NCBI GenBank assembly: GCA_025757745.1
Contig: CP107217.1
Span: 372,001 to 436,000 of the forward strand
Direction of reading: 5' to 3'
Length of the DNA stretch: 64,000 bases
Origin: Coriobacteriaceae bacterium
Lineage (GTDB): Bacteria; Actinomycetota; Coriobacteriia; Coriobacteriales; Coriobacteriaceae
Positions 32,421 through 41,955 of this stretch are shown piece after piece. The notes under the pieces were generated by a model, which did no database searches, had not been told where the DNA came from, and saw only the letters and a program-made list of their open reading frames with translations. The position numbers and the translations under genes are program-made. Each line of letters begins with the position of its first letter. Position 1 is the stretch's first letter.

Positions 32421-35102
32421 ATGCAAAAGGAATACCTGTCCGCCGCGGCGGAGGTGCTCAGCGACCAAGGCGTCGATGAGAACCTCGGCCTGAGCACCGG
32501 TGAGGCGTCGTCGCGCCTCGCCAAGACAGGCCCTAACAAGCTCGAGGAAGCCGAGAAGACGCCGCTGTGGAAGCGTTTCTTTGAGCAGATGGCCGACCCC
32601 ATGGTCATCATGCTGATCGTTGCCGCCGTCATCAGCGCGCTCACGGGCATGGTCAAGGGCGAGCCCGACTTTGCCGATGTCGTCATCATCATGTTCGTCG
32701 TTATCGTCAACTCGGTACTGGGCGTGGTCCAGGAAGCCAAGAGCGAGGAGGCCCTCGAGGCCCTGCAGGAGATGAGCGCGGCGCAGTCCAAGGTGCTGCG
32801 CGACGGCAAGCTCGTGCATCTGCCGAGCGCCGAGCTCGTGCCCGGTGACGTGATCATGCTCGAGGCGGGCGACTCCGTTCCGGCCGACTGCCGCGTCCTC
32901 GAGAGCGCCACGATGAAGATCGAAGAGGCCGCACTCACCGGCGAGTCCGTGCCCGTAGAGAAGCACGCCAACGTGATCGAGCTTGCCGCGGGCACCGATG
33001 ACGTGCCGCTCGGCGACCGCAAGAACATGTGCTACATGGGTTCCACCGTTGTGTACGGCCGTGGCCGCGCCGTCGTAGTCGGCACCGGTATGGATACCGA
33101 GATGGGCAAGATTGCCGGCGCCCTGGCCGAGGCCAAGGAAGAGCTCACGCCGCTGCAAGTGAAGCTCGCCGAGCTCAGCCGCATCCTCACCATCATGGTG
33201 ATTATCATCTGCGTCGTGATCTTTGGCGTTGACATCCTCCGCCACGGCGTGGGCAACGTCCTTACCGACCCGACCGCCCTGCTCGACACCTTTATGGTCG
33301 CTGTCTCGCTCGCCGTCGCTGCCATCCCCGAGGGCCTGGTCGCCGTCGTGACCATCGTGCTGTCGCTCGGCGTGACCAAGATGGCCAAGCGCCAGGCGAT
33401 TATCCGCAAGCTTTCTGCCGTCGAGACCCTCGGCTGCACGCAGACCATCTGCTCCGACAAGACCGGCACCCTTACCCAGAACAAGATGACCGTCGTCAAG
33501 CACGAGCTCGCTGCGCCCAAGGAGAAGTTCCTGGCCGGTATGGCACTGTGCTCCGATGCCCAGTGGGACGAGGAACTGGGCGAGGCCGTGGGCGAGCCGA
33601 CCGAGTGTGCACTCGTCAACGATGCCGGCAAGGCTGGTCTTACTGGCCTGACTGCCGAGCACCCGCGCGTGGGCGAGGCCCCGTTCGACTCGGGCCGTAA
33701 GATGATGTCTGTGGTCGTCGAGACCCTGGACGGCGAGTACGAGCAGTACACCAAGGGCGCGCCCGACGTGGTGATTGGTCTGTGCACCCATATCTACGAG
33801 GGCGATAAGGTCGTTCCGCTGACTGGGGAGCGCCGCGCCGAGCTCGTGGCAGCCAACAAGGCCATGGCCGACGAGGCCCTGCGCGTGCTGGCGCTGGCGA
33901 GCCGCACCTACACCGAGGTTCCCGCCGACTGCAGTCCCGCTGCGCTCGAGCACGACCTGGTCTTCTGCGGCCTGTCCGGCATGATTGATCCTGTCCGCCC
34001 CGAGGTCGCCGATGCCATCCGCGAGGCCCATGACGCCGGTATCCGCACCGTCATGATCACGGGCGACCACATCGACACCGCCGTGGCCATCGCCAAGCAG
34101 CTGGGCATCGTCACCGATCGCAGCCATGCCATCACCGGTGCCGACCTCGATCGCATGAGCGACGAGGAGCTCGACGCGCACATCGAGGACTACGGCGTGT
34201 ACGCCCGCGTCCAGCCCGAGCACAAGACCCGCATCGTCGAGGCCTGGAAGTCGCGCGACCAGATCGTGGCCATGACGGGCGACGGCGTCAACGACGCCCC
34301 GTCCATCAAGCGCGCCGACATCGGCGTGGGCATGGGCATCACCGGTACCGACGTTACCAAGAACGTCGCCGACATGGTGCTCGCCGACGACAACTTCGCC
34401 ACCATCATCGGTGCTTGCGAAGAGGGCCGTCGCATCTACGACAACATCCGCAAGGTCATCCAGTTCCTGCTTTCGGCTAACCTTGCCGAGGTGTTCTCGG
34501 TGTTTATCGCCACGCTCATTGGCTTTACCATCTTCCAGCCGGTGCAGCTGCTGTGGGTGAACCTGGTCACCGACTGCTTCCCCGCGCTCGCGCTGGGCAT
34601 GGAGGATGCCGAGGGCGACATCATGAAGCGCAAGCCGCGCAACGCCAAGGACGGTGTCTTTGCCGGCAATATGGGCCTGGACTGTGTGGTCCAGGGCTTG
34701 ATCATCACCGTGCTGGTGCTGGCGAGCTTCTTTGTGGGCGTGTACTTTGACATGGGCTACATCCACATCGCCGATATGATCGCCGGCAACGCCGACGAGG
34801 AAGGCGTGATGATGGCCTTCATCACGCTCAACATGGTCGAGATCTTCCACTGCTTCAATATGCGCAGCCGTCGTGCGTCGCTGTTTAGTATGAAGAAGCA
34901 GAACAAGTGGCTGTGGGCCTCTGCCGCGCTGGCGCTGGTGCTGACGGTGATCGTAACCGTACAGCCGACGCTTGCCGAAATGTTCTTTGGACCTGTGACG
35001 CTTGAGCTCAAGGGTGTTCTTGCCGCGCTGGGGCTGGCCTTCCTGATCATCCCGCTGATGGAGATCTACAAGGCGATCATGCGCGCGGTCGAGAAGGAGT
35101 AG
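32421..35102 (+). CDS. Calcium-type P-type ATPase (PMR1/SERCA-like), 893 aa
   Basis: P2A-type cation pump. The actuator motif LTGESVPVEK, the membrane motif AIPEGLVAVVT (helix 4, PEGL as in Ca2+ pumps), the phosphorylation site CSDKTGTLTQN, and the hinge MTGDGVNDAPSIKRADIGVG are in order, with ten predicted helices including four at the C-terminus. It probably exports Ca2+ (or Mn2+) from the cytoplasm. AGGAGGGG sits 7 nt before ATG 32421 and is inside a hairpin. The gene stands alone. Confidence 0.9.
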   Translation: MQKEYLSAAAEVLSDQGVDENLGLSTGEASSRLAKTGPNKLEEAEKTPLWKRFFEQMADPMVIMLIVAAVISALTGMVKGEPDFADVVIIMFVVIVNSVLGVVQEAKSEEALEALQEMSAAQSKVLRDGKLVHLPSAELVPGDVIMLEAGDSVPADCRVLESATMKIEEAALTGESVPVEKHANVIELAAGTDDVPLGDRKNMCYMGSTVVYGRGRAVVVGTGMDTEMGKIAGALAEAKEELTPLQVKLAELSRILTIMVIIICVVIFGVDILRHGVGNVLTDPTALLDTFMVAVSLAVAAIPEGLVAVVTIVLSLGVTKMAKRQAIIRKLSAVETLGCTQTICSDKTGTLTQNKMTVVKHELAAPKEKFLAGMALCSDAQWDEELGEAVGEPTECALVNDAGKAGLTGLTAEHPRVGEAPFDSGRKMMSVVVETLDGEYEQYTKGAPDVVIGLCTHIYEGDKVVPLTGERRAELVAANKAMADEALRVLALASRTYTEVPADCSPAALEHDLVFCGLSGMIDPVRPEVADAIREAHDAGIRTVMITGDHIDTAVAIAKQLGIVTDRSHAITGADLDRMSDEELDAHIEDYGVYARVQPEHKTRIVEAWKSRDQIVAMTGDGVNDAPSIKRADIGVGMGITGTDVTKNVADMVLADDNFATIIGACEEGRRIYDNIRKVIQFLLSANLAEVFSVFIATLIGFTIFQPVQLLWVNLVTDCFPALALGMEDAEGDIMKRKPRNAKDGVFAGNMGLDCVVQGLIITVLVLASFFVGVYFDMGYIHIADMIAGNADEEGVMMAFITLNMVEIFHCFNMRSRRASLFSMKKQNKWLWASAALALVLTVIVTVQPTLAEMFFGPVTLELKGVLAALGLAFLIIPLMEIYKAIMRAVEKE

Positions 35103-35125
35103 GTCGAAAGGCCATCCTTCCCACC

Positions 35126-35216
35126 GGCCCGACCGCCTGCGGGGTTTCCACGGGCACGTCCTCGCGTTTCGCGCTGCGGGATGTGCCCTTAGGAAACCCC
35201 TCCCGGCGGGCGGGCC
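35126..35216. repeat. Long interrupted inverted repeat after the P-type ATPase gene
   Basis: Outer arms GGCCCG/CGGGCC (35126-31, 35211-16), then CCGCC/GGCGG, GGGGTTTCC/GGAAACCCC and GGGCAC/GTGCCC pair toward the centre with small bulges. The design matches the pheS-pheT repeat at 22533-22619, although the sequences differ. Probably a transcript-end structure or intergenic repeat. Confidence 0.55.
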
Positions 35217-35258
35217 TTCGGATAACCTCTCGGGACCATTAGCTGAGGGAAAGTATGT

Positions 35259-35294
35259 GAGTCGGTCGAGCGTTTGCTCGACCGACTCTTTTTT
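35259..35294 (+). terminator. Intrinsic terminator between P-type ATPase and rsgA
   Basis: GAGTCGGTCGAGC (35259-35271), loop GTTT, GCTCGACCGACTC (35276-35288), then TTTTTT. Perfect 13-bp stem. Confidence 0.85.
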
Positions 35295-35343
35295 GTGGGT
35301 AAAATACCTGCTCAGTTGTGATTTGTGGTGCTGGGAGGCGCTT

Positions 35344-36528
35344 GTGGGCAAGGCTAAGGCTAAGGCGAAGAAAAAGACGACGGGGGCGCGGGCTAAGCGC
35401 GATCGTCGTCGGAAGCTCGCGACCGAAGCTCCCGCGTCTGCCGAGGAGCTGCTGGCAAGCGTGCCGGGACTCGATGCGCTGCAGGATGTTCCGACGTTCG
35501 ACGATCTGCCGGTCGATGATGCTCAGCGGGCTGCCTTCGATGATTTTTGTGCTCGGGCTGAGGAGCCCGAGCAGATGCAGCTTGGTGCCGTGGTGCGCCT
35601 GGATCGTGGGTTTCCGCTGGTGGCGACTGCCGATGACACCTTTCGTGCCGAGCATGCCGTGGGGTTTGCCAAGTCGCGTGGCGAGGATGAGGTTCTGCTG
35701 CCCGCCGTGGGCGACCGCGTTGCGGTGCGCCGTGCACCGGGGCATGACATGGGCGTGATCGAGTGCGTGCTGCCACGCCGCACGAGTTTTGAGCGTTGGC
35801 GTGGCCGTGCCCGCGGTGAGCGTCAGGTGCTTTGCTCCAACGTGGATAGCGTGCTGATCGTGCAGGCGCTCGGCGCCGGCGAGGTACTGCTCGACCGCGT
35901 GGCGCGCTCGCTGGTGTTGGCGCTCGACTGCGATGCCGAGCCGGTGGTGGTACTCACCAAGGCCGACCGCTGCGACGCCGATGAGCTCGAACGCGATCTG
36001 GACCGCGTGCACCGCTTGGTGGGTCCGGACGTGCGTGTAATCGTGACATCCTCTGCCGAGGGCCGTGGCCTGGACGAGGTTCGCGCCTGCGTTCCCGCTG
36101 GGAGCTGCGCCATGATCCTGGGTGAATCGGGTGCCGGCAAGTCGACGTTGCTCAACGCGCTGCTGGGCCACGATACGTTGGCGACCGGCGGCGTGCGCGA
36201 GCGCGATGACCAGGGCCGCCATACCACCGTCGCGCGCGTGATGGTGGCGCTTCCGGGTGATGCCGGTGTTATTGCCGACGCCCCGGGCCTGCGCAGCCTG
36301 CCGCTCGTGGGGCATGAGCGGGGCTTGGCACGCGCGTTTCCCGAGATCGTCGAGGCGTCGCGTGCGTGCCGGTTTGGCGACTGCACGCATACCCACGAAC
36401 CGGGCTGCGCCGTTCGCGAGGCCGAGGATACCGGGCAGATCGACAGCCTGCGCCTGGAGACGTTCCAAAATCTGGCGTCATCCATGCGCGTGAGTGCACA
36501 GATGCTCGATCCCGATGTCCATCTGTAA
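35344..36528 (+). CDS. rsgA: Ribosome small-subunit-dependent GTPase A, 394 aa
   Basis: Circularly permuted GTPase that assists 30S maturation. The order is G4 (LTKAD), then G1 GESGAGKSTLLNALLG, then G3 DAPGLR, and a C-terminal zinc knuckle CRFGDCTHTHEPGCAV; the N-terminal part is an OB-fold. The first 25 residues are Lys/Arg/Ala-rich, a basic tail not seen in all homologues. GTG 35344 is preferred because GGGAGG lies 6 nt upstream. Confidence 0.93.
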   Translation: MGKAKAKAKKKTTGARAKRDRRRKLATEAPASAEELLASVPGLDALQDVPTFDDLPVDDAQRAAFDDFCARAEEPEQMQLGAVVRLDRGFPLVATADDTFRAEHAVGFAKSRGEDEVLLPAVGDRVAVRRAPGHDMGVIECVLPRRTSFERWRGRARGERQVLCSNVDSVLIVQALGAGEVLLDRVARSLVLALDCDAEPVVVLTKADRCDADELERDLDRVHRLVGPDVRVIVTSSAEGRGLDEVRACVPAGSCAMILGESGAGKSTLLNALLGHDTLATGGVRERDDQGRHTTVARVMVALPGDAGVIADAPGLRSLPLVGHERGLARAFPEIVEASRACRFGDCTHTHEPGCAVREAEDTGQIDSLRLETFQNLASSMRVSAQMLDPDVHL

Positions 36529-36545
36529 TCGAATCTACCTATGAC

Positions 36546-36580
36546 AGCCGTCTCCCAATGGTACGGGAGGCGGCTTTTTT
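36546..36580 (+). terminator. rsgA terminator
   Basis: AGCCGTCTCCC (36546-36556) pairs with GGGAGGCGGCT (36565-36575, one G-T pair), followed by a T-run to 36580. Confidence 0.8.
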
Positions 36581-36610
36581 ATTGCCGATGCGCCCCTAAA
36601 CGTGCGTTTT

Positions 36611-36670
36611 GCCGACGTGCTGACCAAAACCTTGCCACGAGCTTGACGGGCCGGTCAGCTTTTGGTCGGC
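36611..36670 (+). promoter_or_regulatory. Mutually exclusive inverted repeats ahead of the Tad operon
   Basis: GCTGACC (36619-36625) can pair with GGTCAGC (36653-36659), while the overlapping GACCAAAA (36622-36629) can pair with TTTTGGTC (36660-36667), and GCCGAC (36611-36616) with GTCGGC (36665-36670). The two pairings exclude each other, as in an attenuator or a switch. It lies 110-170 bp before cpaB. Confidence 0.35.
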
Positions 36671-36780
36671 AATTGGTTTGACGCTCAAAACCAAGATCGC
36701 GATCGCGTCGTTTTGCTGCTTGCCCGCTCGGACAATGGTGGTACGGGCATCCGCCCGGTGCTACCTTGAGAGGAGCGGCC

Positions 36781-37440
36781 GTGAACAAGAGCAAGCGCAT
36801 CGCCATCAGTCTGATCGCGGGCGTGCTCGCCGCGTTGCTCTGCATAGTCTACGCATCGTCGATCCGCTCGCGGGCTGAGCAGGCCCAGGCCGAGACGCTG
36901 GCCAAGTATGGCGGCGATCGCGTCGAGGTGTGCGTCGCGGCACGCGATATCGATGCGGGCGAGACGCTCGACGAGACCAATGTCATAACCCAGGAATGGC
37001 TGGCGAGTCTGTTGCCGCGCGATGCGGCGACCGAGTTGCGTCAGGTGCGCGGCGACGTGACGACCTCACGCATCCCTAAAAATGCCGTGATTTGCGATGC
37101 CTACACCAAGGCCGAAAGCCACAAGCTCGAGGTGCCCAAAGGCAAGGTCGCCGTTTCGGTGGCGGTCGATGCCGAGCACTCGGTCGGCGGCGCCACGGGC
37201 GTGGGCAGCTATGTGGACGTGTACGTGCAAAAAGATGGCGTGACCGATCGGCTGTGCGGCGCGCGCGTGATCGATACCAGCGAAGTGGCCGGCGCCACGC
37301 GCGAAGGCAAGATCGAATGGGTGACGCTGGCGGCCGACCCCGAAGACGTTAAGGAATTGCTGGGGGCCTCGGGCAAGGGGACGGTCAGTTTGACGATTCC
37401 CGCCACGGTGCGCGGCAAAAAGAGCGGAGGCGACGAGTGA
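36781..37440 (+). CDS. cpaB: Flp pilus assembly protein CpaB (RcpC), SAF domain, 219 aa
   Basis: One N-terminal membrane helix (about 5-22) is followed by a SAF domain recognisable from VAARDIDAGETLDETNV and then the RcpC/CpaB domain with Gly-Ser-Tyr-Val-Asp-Val. CpaB stabilises the Tad pilus outside the membrane. GTG 36781 lies behind a GAGAGGAG site. It opens the Tad operon; its stop overlaps the next start by 1 bp. Confidence 0.85.
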   Translation: MNKSKRIAISLIAGVLAALLCIVYASSIRSRAEQAQAETLAKYGGDRVEVCVAARDIDAGETLDETNVITQEWLASLLPRDAATELRQVRGDVTTSRIPKNAVICDAYTKAESHKLEVPKGKVAVSVAVDAEHSVGGATGVGSYVDVYVQKDGVTDRLCGARVIDTSEVAGATREGKIEWVTLAADPEDVKELLGASGKGTVSLTIPATVRGKKSGGDE

Positions 37441-39083
37441 TGAAGGCGATCTGGCTTGCATGCTGCGCGTGTGGTGATTACGGATTGCTGCAGCGGGAAG
37501 TCGAGGGTCGCGATGCGGGCGCGCAGGTGCTTCGCGTGGGCGACCTGGATGGGCTGGTGTCCATGGCGCGGGCGTTTCCGTCGCGTCGCGGGGCGGCGAT
37601 TATCGCGGCAGCCCTGTTCGATGCCGAAGACGTGCGAAAGACTGTTGCACGCCTGACGGCCGAGGGCCGTGTGAGCCGCGTGGTCGTACTGATAGAGACG
37701 CTCGATCCTTCGGATATCGAGGGGCTGTTTCGCGCGGGGGCGACCGAGGTTATCGCTGCGCGCAGCATATGCGGCAACGGGCGCGCGGGCGAGGGAACGG
37801 TTGATTACGACCGGTGTCTGACGATTGAGCCCGATGCTTTTGTTGATAGGGAACCCGGGGCGCCTCGCGCTACAAGAGGCCCGCGTGTTGATGATTGTGG
37901 AAAAGCGGAAGCCGAGCATGGTCGGTGCCCCCGGGATCCCCTTGCATACGATGATGCCGGAGAGCCGGTGCCGTATGGCGAGGAGCTTCTGGCTGTAGAT
38001 ATGGGATACGTGCATGGCGTGAGCCTGGTCGATGAGCTCGACGAGGTTGAGGGGCTTGCTGGGAACGACAATATTCGTGTCGATGCGACCGTGAAGTCTC
38101 CAGACTCGGTCCCGCAGACCGAGCAACCTGCCATGCCGGCTTGGGCGCAGCATATGAGCGCTGCCGGGGAGACGGGGACGTTGCCGTCCGTGCCCGCGTC
38201 GCCTGCCCCCGCGCCGCCGGCGGATGCCGCCGCTCCGTCGCATCGAGCTCCGGTTGTCTGCGCCGTCTCGGGTTCGGGCGGTTGCGGCAAGTCGACGATC
38301 GTCGCCGCCATGTCGCACGCGGCGTCGCTGCTGGGCCTGCGTGCTGCCGTGCTCGACTTGGACCTGATGTTTGGAAACCTCTACGACCTGTTGGGCGCCG
38401 ATGCCCCGCATGACATGGCGACGCTTATCGAGCCATCGGCTGCGGGCGCACTCGCCGAATCGGACATCGTGGCCGCCTCGATGCGCGTGGCCCCGGGCGT
38501 CACGCTTTGGGGCCCGGTCGCCGCGCCCGAACAGGCCGAGCTCATGGCGCGTCCGGTGGAGCTGCTGCTTGACGTCTTGCGCCGCGAATCCGACGTGGTG
38601 CTTGTCGACACCTCGGTCTTTTGGGGTGACGCCGTGGCGGCCGCGGTGGCGGCAAGCGACCGCTGCCTGGTCGTGGGCGATCAATCGGTGTCATCTGCGA
38701 CGTCCGCGGCACGCGTTATCGAACTGGCGAGCCGTGTGGGCGTGCCGCGTACGCGCATGAGCGCCGTATTCAACCGGTTTGGCGCGCGCGGCGCCGACGA
38801 GGATGTCGCCATGCGCTTTGAGATTACCTGCGCGTTGAGCTCCAAGATTCGCATTGCCGACGGCGGGCAGGACTTGACGGCGCTCATGGCATTCGGCCGT
38901 GCTGACGAGGCGGTGGGCCAGACCAGCGCTTTTGCCACCAGCGTGCGCGAAGCCACGCGCGAGATGCTCGTGGAGCTGGGCTGCGCCGTCGGTCCCTGGA
39001 GTGACATGGTCACCGACCGCGCGACGCGCACCGAGCGCCCACGTATCCGTCTTCCCTGGTCGCGCGAGGGTGATTCGCGATGA
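37440..39083 (+). CDS. TadZ/CpaE-like localisation ATPase, 547 aa
   Basis: The N-terminal 130 residues look like a divergent receiver domain; then a long Pro/Ala linker (to about 275); then a MinD/ParA-type ATPase with SGSGGCGKST as Walker A, where the usual ParA signature lysine is absent, as in known TadZ proteins. TadZ/CpaE places the pilus machine at its site in the cell. ATG 37440 overlaps the cpaB stop. The end overlaps tadA by 4 bp (ATGA). Confidence 0.85.
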   Translation: MKAIWLACCACGDYGLLQREVEGRDAGAQVLRVGDLDGLVSMARAFPSRRGAAIIAAALFDAEDVRKTVARLTAEGRVSRVVVLIETLDPSDIEGLFRAGATEVIAARSICGNGRAGEGTVDYDRCLTIEPDAFVDREPGAPRATRGPRVDDCGKAEAEHGRCPRDPLAYDDAGEPVPYGEELLAVDMGYVHGVSLVDELDEVEGLAGNDNIRVDATVKSPDSVPQTEQPAMPAWAQHMSAAGETGTLPSVPASPAPAPPADAAAPSHRAPVVCAVSGSGGCGKSTIVAAMSHAASLLGLRAAVLDLDLMFGNLYDLLGADAPHDMATLIEPSAAGALAESDIVAASMRVAPGVTLWGPVAAPEQAELMARPVELLLDVLRRESDVVLVDTSVFWGDAVAAAVAASDRCLVVGDQSVSSATSAARVIELASRVGVPRTRMSAVFNRFGARGADEDVAMRFEITCALSSKIRIADGGQDLTALMAFGRADEAVGQTSAFATSVREATREMLVELGCAVGPWSDMVTDRATRTERPRIRLPWSREGDSR

Positions 39084-40408
39084 GCTTGCAAACAAGGATT
39101 AAGGAAGCCGGTGCGGCCGCGGCGGCGGCGCCTGTTGATGCGGGGCGCCACCGTGCCGTCAAGCGCCGCACCAAGCGCGCCGTGATGGACCGCATGGGCT
39201 ATGACGAGGTGGCGCGTATCAGCGCATACATCGATCCGGCGCGCGCCCGCTCGGAATTGCGTCCTGCGGTGGAGGCGGCGCTCAACGTGGAGGAGCCGGG
39301 CGACCTGGCGACGCCCGAGCGCGAGACCATCATCGACGAGATCTTGGACGACGTGGTGGGCCTGGGCCCGCTGCAGCCGCTCATCGAGGACGACACCGTC
39401 ACCGAGATCATGGTCAACGGTTGCCGCTCGGCTTTCTTTGAACGCGGCGGCGTCTTATATCCCATCGAGCATGCATTTGAGGATGACGAGCAGATCCGCG
39501 TGCTCATCGACCGCATCATCTCGCCACTGGGCAGGCGCATCGACGAGCGCAGCCCCATTGTCAACGCCCGCCTCAAGACGGGCTATCGCGTCAACGCGGT
39601 GATCCCGCCCGTGGCGATTGATGGACCAATCCTCACCATCCGCAAGTTCTCAGATCGCATCTGTTCGTTGGACGAGCTTGTGGGCCTGGGGTCGCTGCCG
39701 CTTTGGTATGCGCAACTGCTGTCGTGTGCGGTGTCGCTGCGTCAAGATCTGGCGGTTGCGGGTGGCACGGGATCGGGCAAGACCACGCTGCTCAACGCGC
39801 TGTCGTGCGAGATATCCACCGGCGAGCGCATCGTGACGATCGAGGACTCCGCCGAGCTCAAGTTTGCGCATCACCCGCATGTGGTTCGCCTGGAGGCGCG
39901 CGAGGCTTCAATTGAGGGCGAGGGCGCGGTGACAATCCGCGATCTGGTGACCAACGCCCTGCGCATGCGTCCCGACCGTATTGTGGTGGGTGAGGTGCGC
40001 GGTGCGGAATGTTGCGACATGCTGCAGGCCATGAACACCGGGCACGACGGATCGCTCACCACGCTTCATGCGGGCACCGAGCAGGAGACCGTGGTGCGTT
40101 TGACGCTGCTTGCGCGCTATGGCATCGATCTGCCGAGCGAGCTTATCGAGGAGCAGATTGCCATGGCGCTCGACGGCATCGTGATGTCCGAGCGTCATGC
40201 GGACGGCAGGCGTTTCGTGTCCTCCTATTCGGGGGTGCGACGCGGCACGTCAGGAGGCGTGGAGCTTGAGCGCTACGTGACGTTCGATGCCGCCACGCGC
40301 ACCTGGACGCTCGATCGCGAGCCTCCGTTTATCGCGGAGGGCCTGCGCTCGGGAACGCTCACACAAGAGGAGGTGGACGAATGGAGATCGTTGTGCCCCT
40401 CGTCGTAG
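39080..40408 (+). CDS. tadA: Tad pilus assembly ATPase TadA/CpaF, 442 aa
   Basis: Secretion-superfamily hexameric ATPase: Walker A GGTGSGKTT (about 231-239), the Asp box IEDSAEL, Walker B with VVGEVRG, and the His box THAGTEQET. It powers pilin polymerisation. The N-terminal helical domain (to about 150) is standard for CpaF. Overlaps tadZ by 4 bp and tadB by 28 bp. Confidence 0.95.
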   Translation: MSLQTRIKEAGAAAAAAPVDAGRHRAVKRRTKRAVMDRMGYDEVARISAYIDPARARSELRPAVEAALNVEEPGDLATPERETIIDEILDDVVGLGPLQPLIEDDTVTEIMVNGCRSAFFERGGVLYPIEHAFEDDEQIRVLIDRIISPLGRRIDERSPIVNARLKTGYRVNAVIPPVAIDGPILTIRKFSDRICSLDELVGLGSLPLWYAQLLSCAVSLRQDLAVAGGTGSGKTTLLNALSCEISTGERIVTIEDSAELKFAHHPHVVRLEAREASIEGEGAVTIRDLVTNALRMRPDRIVVGEVRGAECCDMLQAMNTGHDGSLTTLHAGTEQETVVRLTLLARYGIDLPSELIEEQIAMALDGIVMSERHADGRRFVSSYSGVRRGTSGGVELERYVTFDAATRTWTLDREPPFIAEGLRSGTLTQEEVDEWRSLCPSS

Positions 40409-41307
40409 GGGGCTTGACAGGGCTTTCTGCCGCGGTGGCGTGCGGGGCGGAGCCTCGTGTGTCGCGCGTGCCGCCGGCGGAACTGGTCAGTCATGCGCTT
40501 GAGTCGGTTGCCGAGAGGCTGCCGCGCGAGTTGGTAGAAAACGACCTGCTAAAAAAGATTGCCCGCTCCTGGGCGGCGCTGGTTCCAGCACATCGCCTTG
40601 GCCTTGTTATCGAGGATGACGAGGCGCGCCTGGCATGCTTGCTGCTATCGAGTGGTGTCTGCGGCATTGCCCTGACTGTCGTATCGCTGTCGCCCATCGG
40701 CTTTGTCCTGGGGCTGCTCGCACCGTTTGGCGTAGGCGCCGCTCGCGACACCTTCGACCGTCGCCGCGAGCAACACGATGTGGAAGAAGCCATGCCCGAG
40801 GCCTTTACGGCGCTCTCTATGTCGCTCGCCTCGGGTCATTCGCTGGCCCAGGGCATGAGGTTTGTGGGAACTCACGCGCAAGAGCCGGTGCATACCGAGT
40901 TTTTGCGCGTGGCGACGGCGATCGACTGCGGCGTCTCGGCGACTGATGCGTTGGATGACCTACTCGACCGTATCGATGCCCCCGGCCTTTCGCTTGTCAC
41001 CTTGGCGCTCAAGGTGTCGCAGCGAACCGGTGCCCCGCTTGCCGACCTGTTGTCCGAGGCGTCGAGCATGGTGGGGGAGCGCATTGAGCTCAAGCGCCGC
41101 TTGGACGTCAAGACATCGCAGGCTCGTATGTCGGCACACATGGTCTCGGCGATGCCGGCGGGTATGTGCGCGGTGCTGGCGCTGCTTTCGGCCGACTTTC
41201 GCCGCGGCCTTGCAACGCCGGCGGGTGCCGGTGCCGTGGTACTGGGACTTGCCCTCAACGCCGTCGCCCTGGTGGTCATCCGACGCATTATGCGGGTGGA
41301 GCTATGA
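40381..41307 (+). CDS. tadB: TadB-like inner-membrane platform protein, 308 aa
   Basis: Membrane helices near 5-20, 82-125 and 245-300 flank a GspF/T2SSF domain (about 130-245, with EAMPEAFTALSMSLASGHSL). Such proteins form the membrane platform with TadC. ATG 40381 lies 28 bp inside the end of tadA. The stop overlaps tadC (ATGA). Confidence 0.88.
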   Translation: MEIVVPLVVGGLTGLSAAVACGAEPRVSRVPPAELVSHALESVAERLPRELVENDLLKKIARSWAALVPAHRLGLVIEDDEARLACLLLSSGVCGIALTVVSLSPIGFVLGLLAPFGVGAARDTFDRRREQHDVEEAMPEAFTALSMSLASGHSLAQGMRFVGTHAQEPVHTEFLRVATAIDCGVSATDALDDLLDRIDAPGLSLVTLALKVSQRTGAPLADLLSEASSMVGERIELKRRLDVKTSQARMSAHMVSAMPAGMCAVLALLSADFRRGLATPAGAGAVVLGLALNAVALVVIRRIMRVEL

Positions 41308-41945
41308 GCGCCCTGGTCGGGGTCGCGGCATGCCTGTGCGCGCTCAGCGTGTTTATCGTGACAGGGCTCAATCGTGCGGACGTATGCAAGATCGCCCAGG
41401 TCTGCAAACGCGAGGCGCTGCTGGTTGTTGCGGCTGCCCGATCGGTGACCGATGTCCTGGTAGCACGGTTGAGGGTCATGCTCGGCACGGGTGGTACGGC
41501 GCAGGTGTCGCTCGGCGAGGTGTCCGAGATGATCGACGTGGTGCGTCTGGGGCTTTCGGCCGGCCTTTCGTTCGATGCGGCGCTTGAGGTTTTTTGCGCC
41601 AATCGCCGATCGACGTTGGCGCTCCGCCTTGAGCGAGCCTGCATGGCATGGCGGGTGGGCGTAGGGACGCGAGAGGATGAGCTTCTGGCGGCCGCGCGCG
41701 ACCTGGATGTGCGGGCGCTCGAGACCTTTGCCATCACAGCGGGGCAGGCGCTTGCTCTCGGTGCCCCGCTTGCCGAGACGCTGGCGGCCCAAAGTCGCGA
41801 GATTCGCGCGGCCCATCGCGCCGCGGTCGAGCGCGAGATTGAGCGTGCGCCGGTCAAGCTGCTGATTCCCACCGGCACGCTCATCTTGCCGGCGTTGCTT
41901 TTGTCCATATTGGGCCCGCTGCTGGGGGCAGGCGGGATGATGTAG
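41304..41945 (+). CDS. tadC: TadC-like inner-membrane platform protein, 213 aa
   Basis: Second T2SSF-type protein: an N-terminal helix, a cytoplasmic helical domain with VVRLGLSAGLSFDAALEV, and a C-terminal hydrophobic helix. It is shorter than typical TadC (about 280-320) because the N-terminal region is reduced. ATG 41304 is taken from the ATGA overlap; longer in-frame readings upstream run through tadB sequence and look spurious. Confidence 0.85.
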   Translation: MSALVGVAACLCALSVFIVTGLNRADVCKIAQVCKREALLVVAAARSVTDVLVARLRVMLGTGGTAQVSLGEVSEMIDVVRLGLSAGLSFDAALEVFCANRRSTLALRLERACMAWRVGVGTREDELLAAARDLDVRALETFAITAGQALALGAPLAETLAAQSREIRAAHRAAVEREIERAPVKLLIPTGTLILPALLLSILGPLLGAGGMM

Positions 41946-41955
41946 GGAGGAATAC

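Noticed and set aside
32367..35351. Minus-strand open frame of 994 codons opposite the P-type ATPase
   Set aside because: Same effect; the plus strand encodes a complete pump with all motifs.
36766..36780. TTG start for cpaB five codons upstream
   Set aside because: That start overlaps the purine-rich ribosome site serving GTG 36781.
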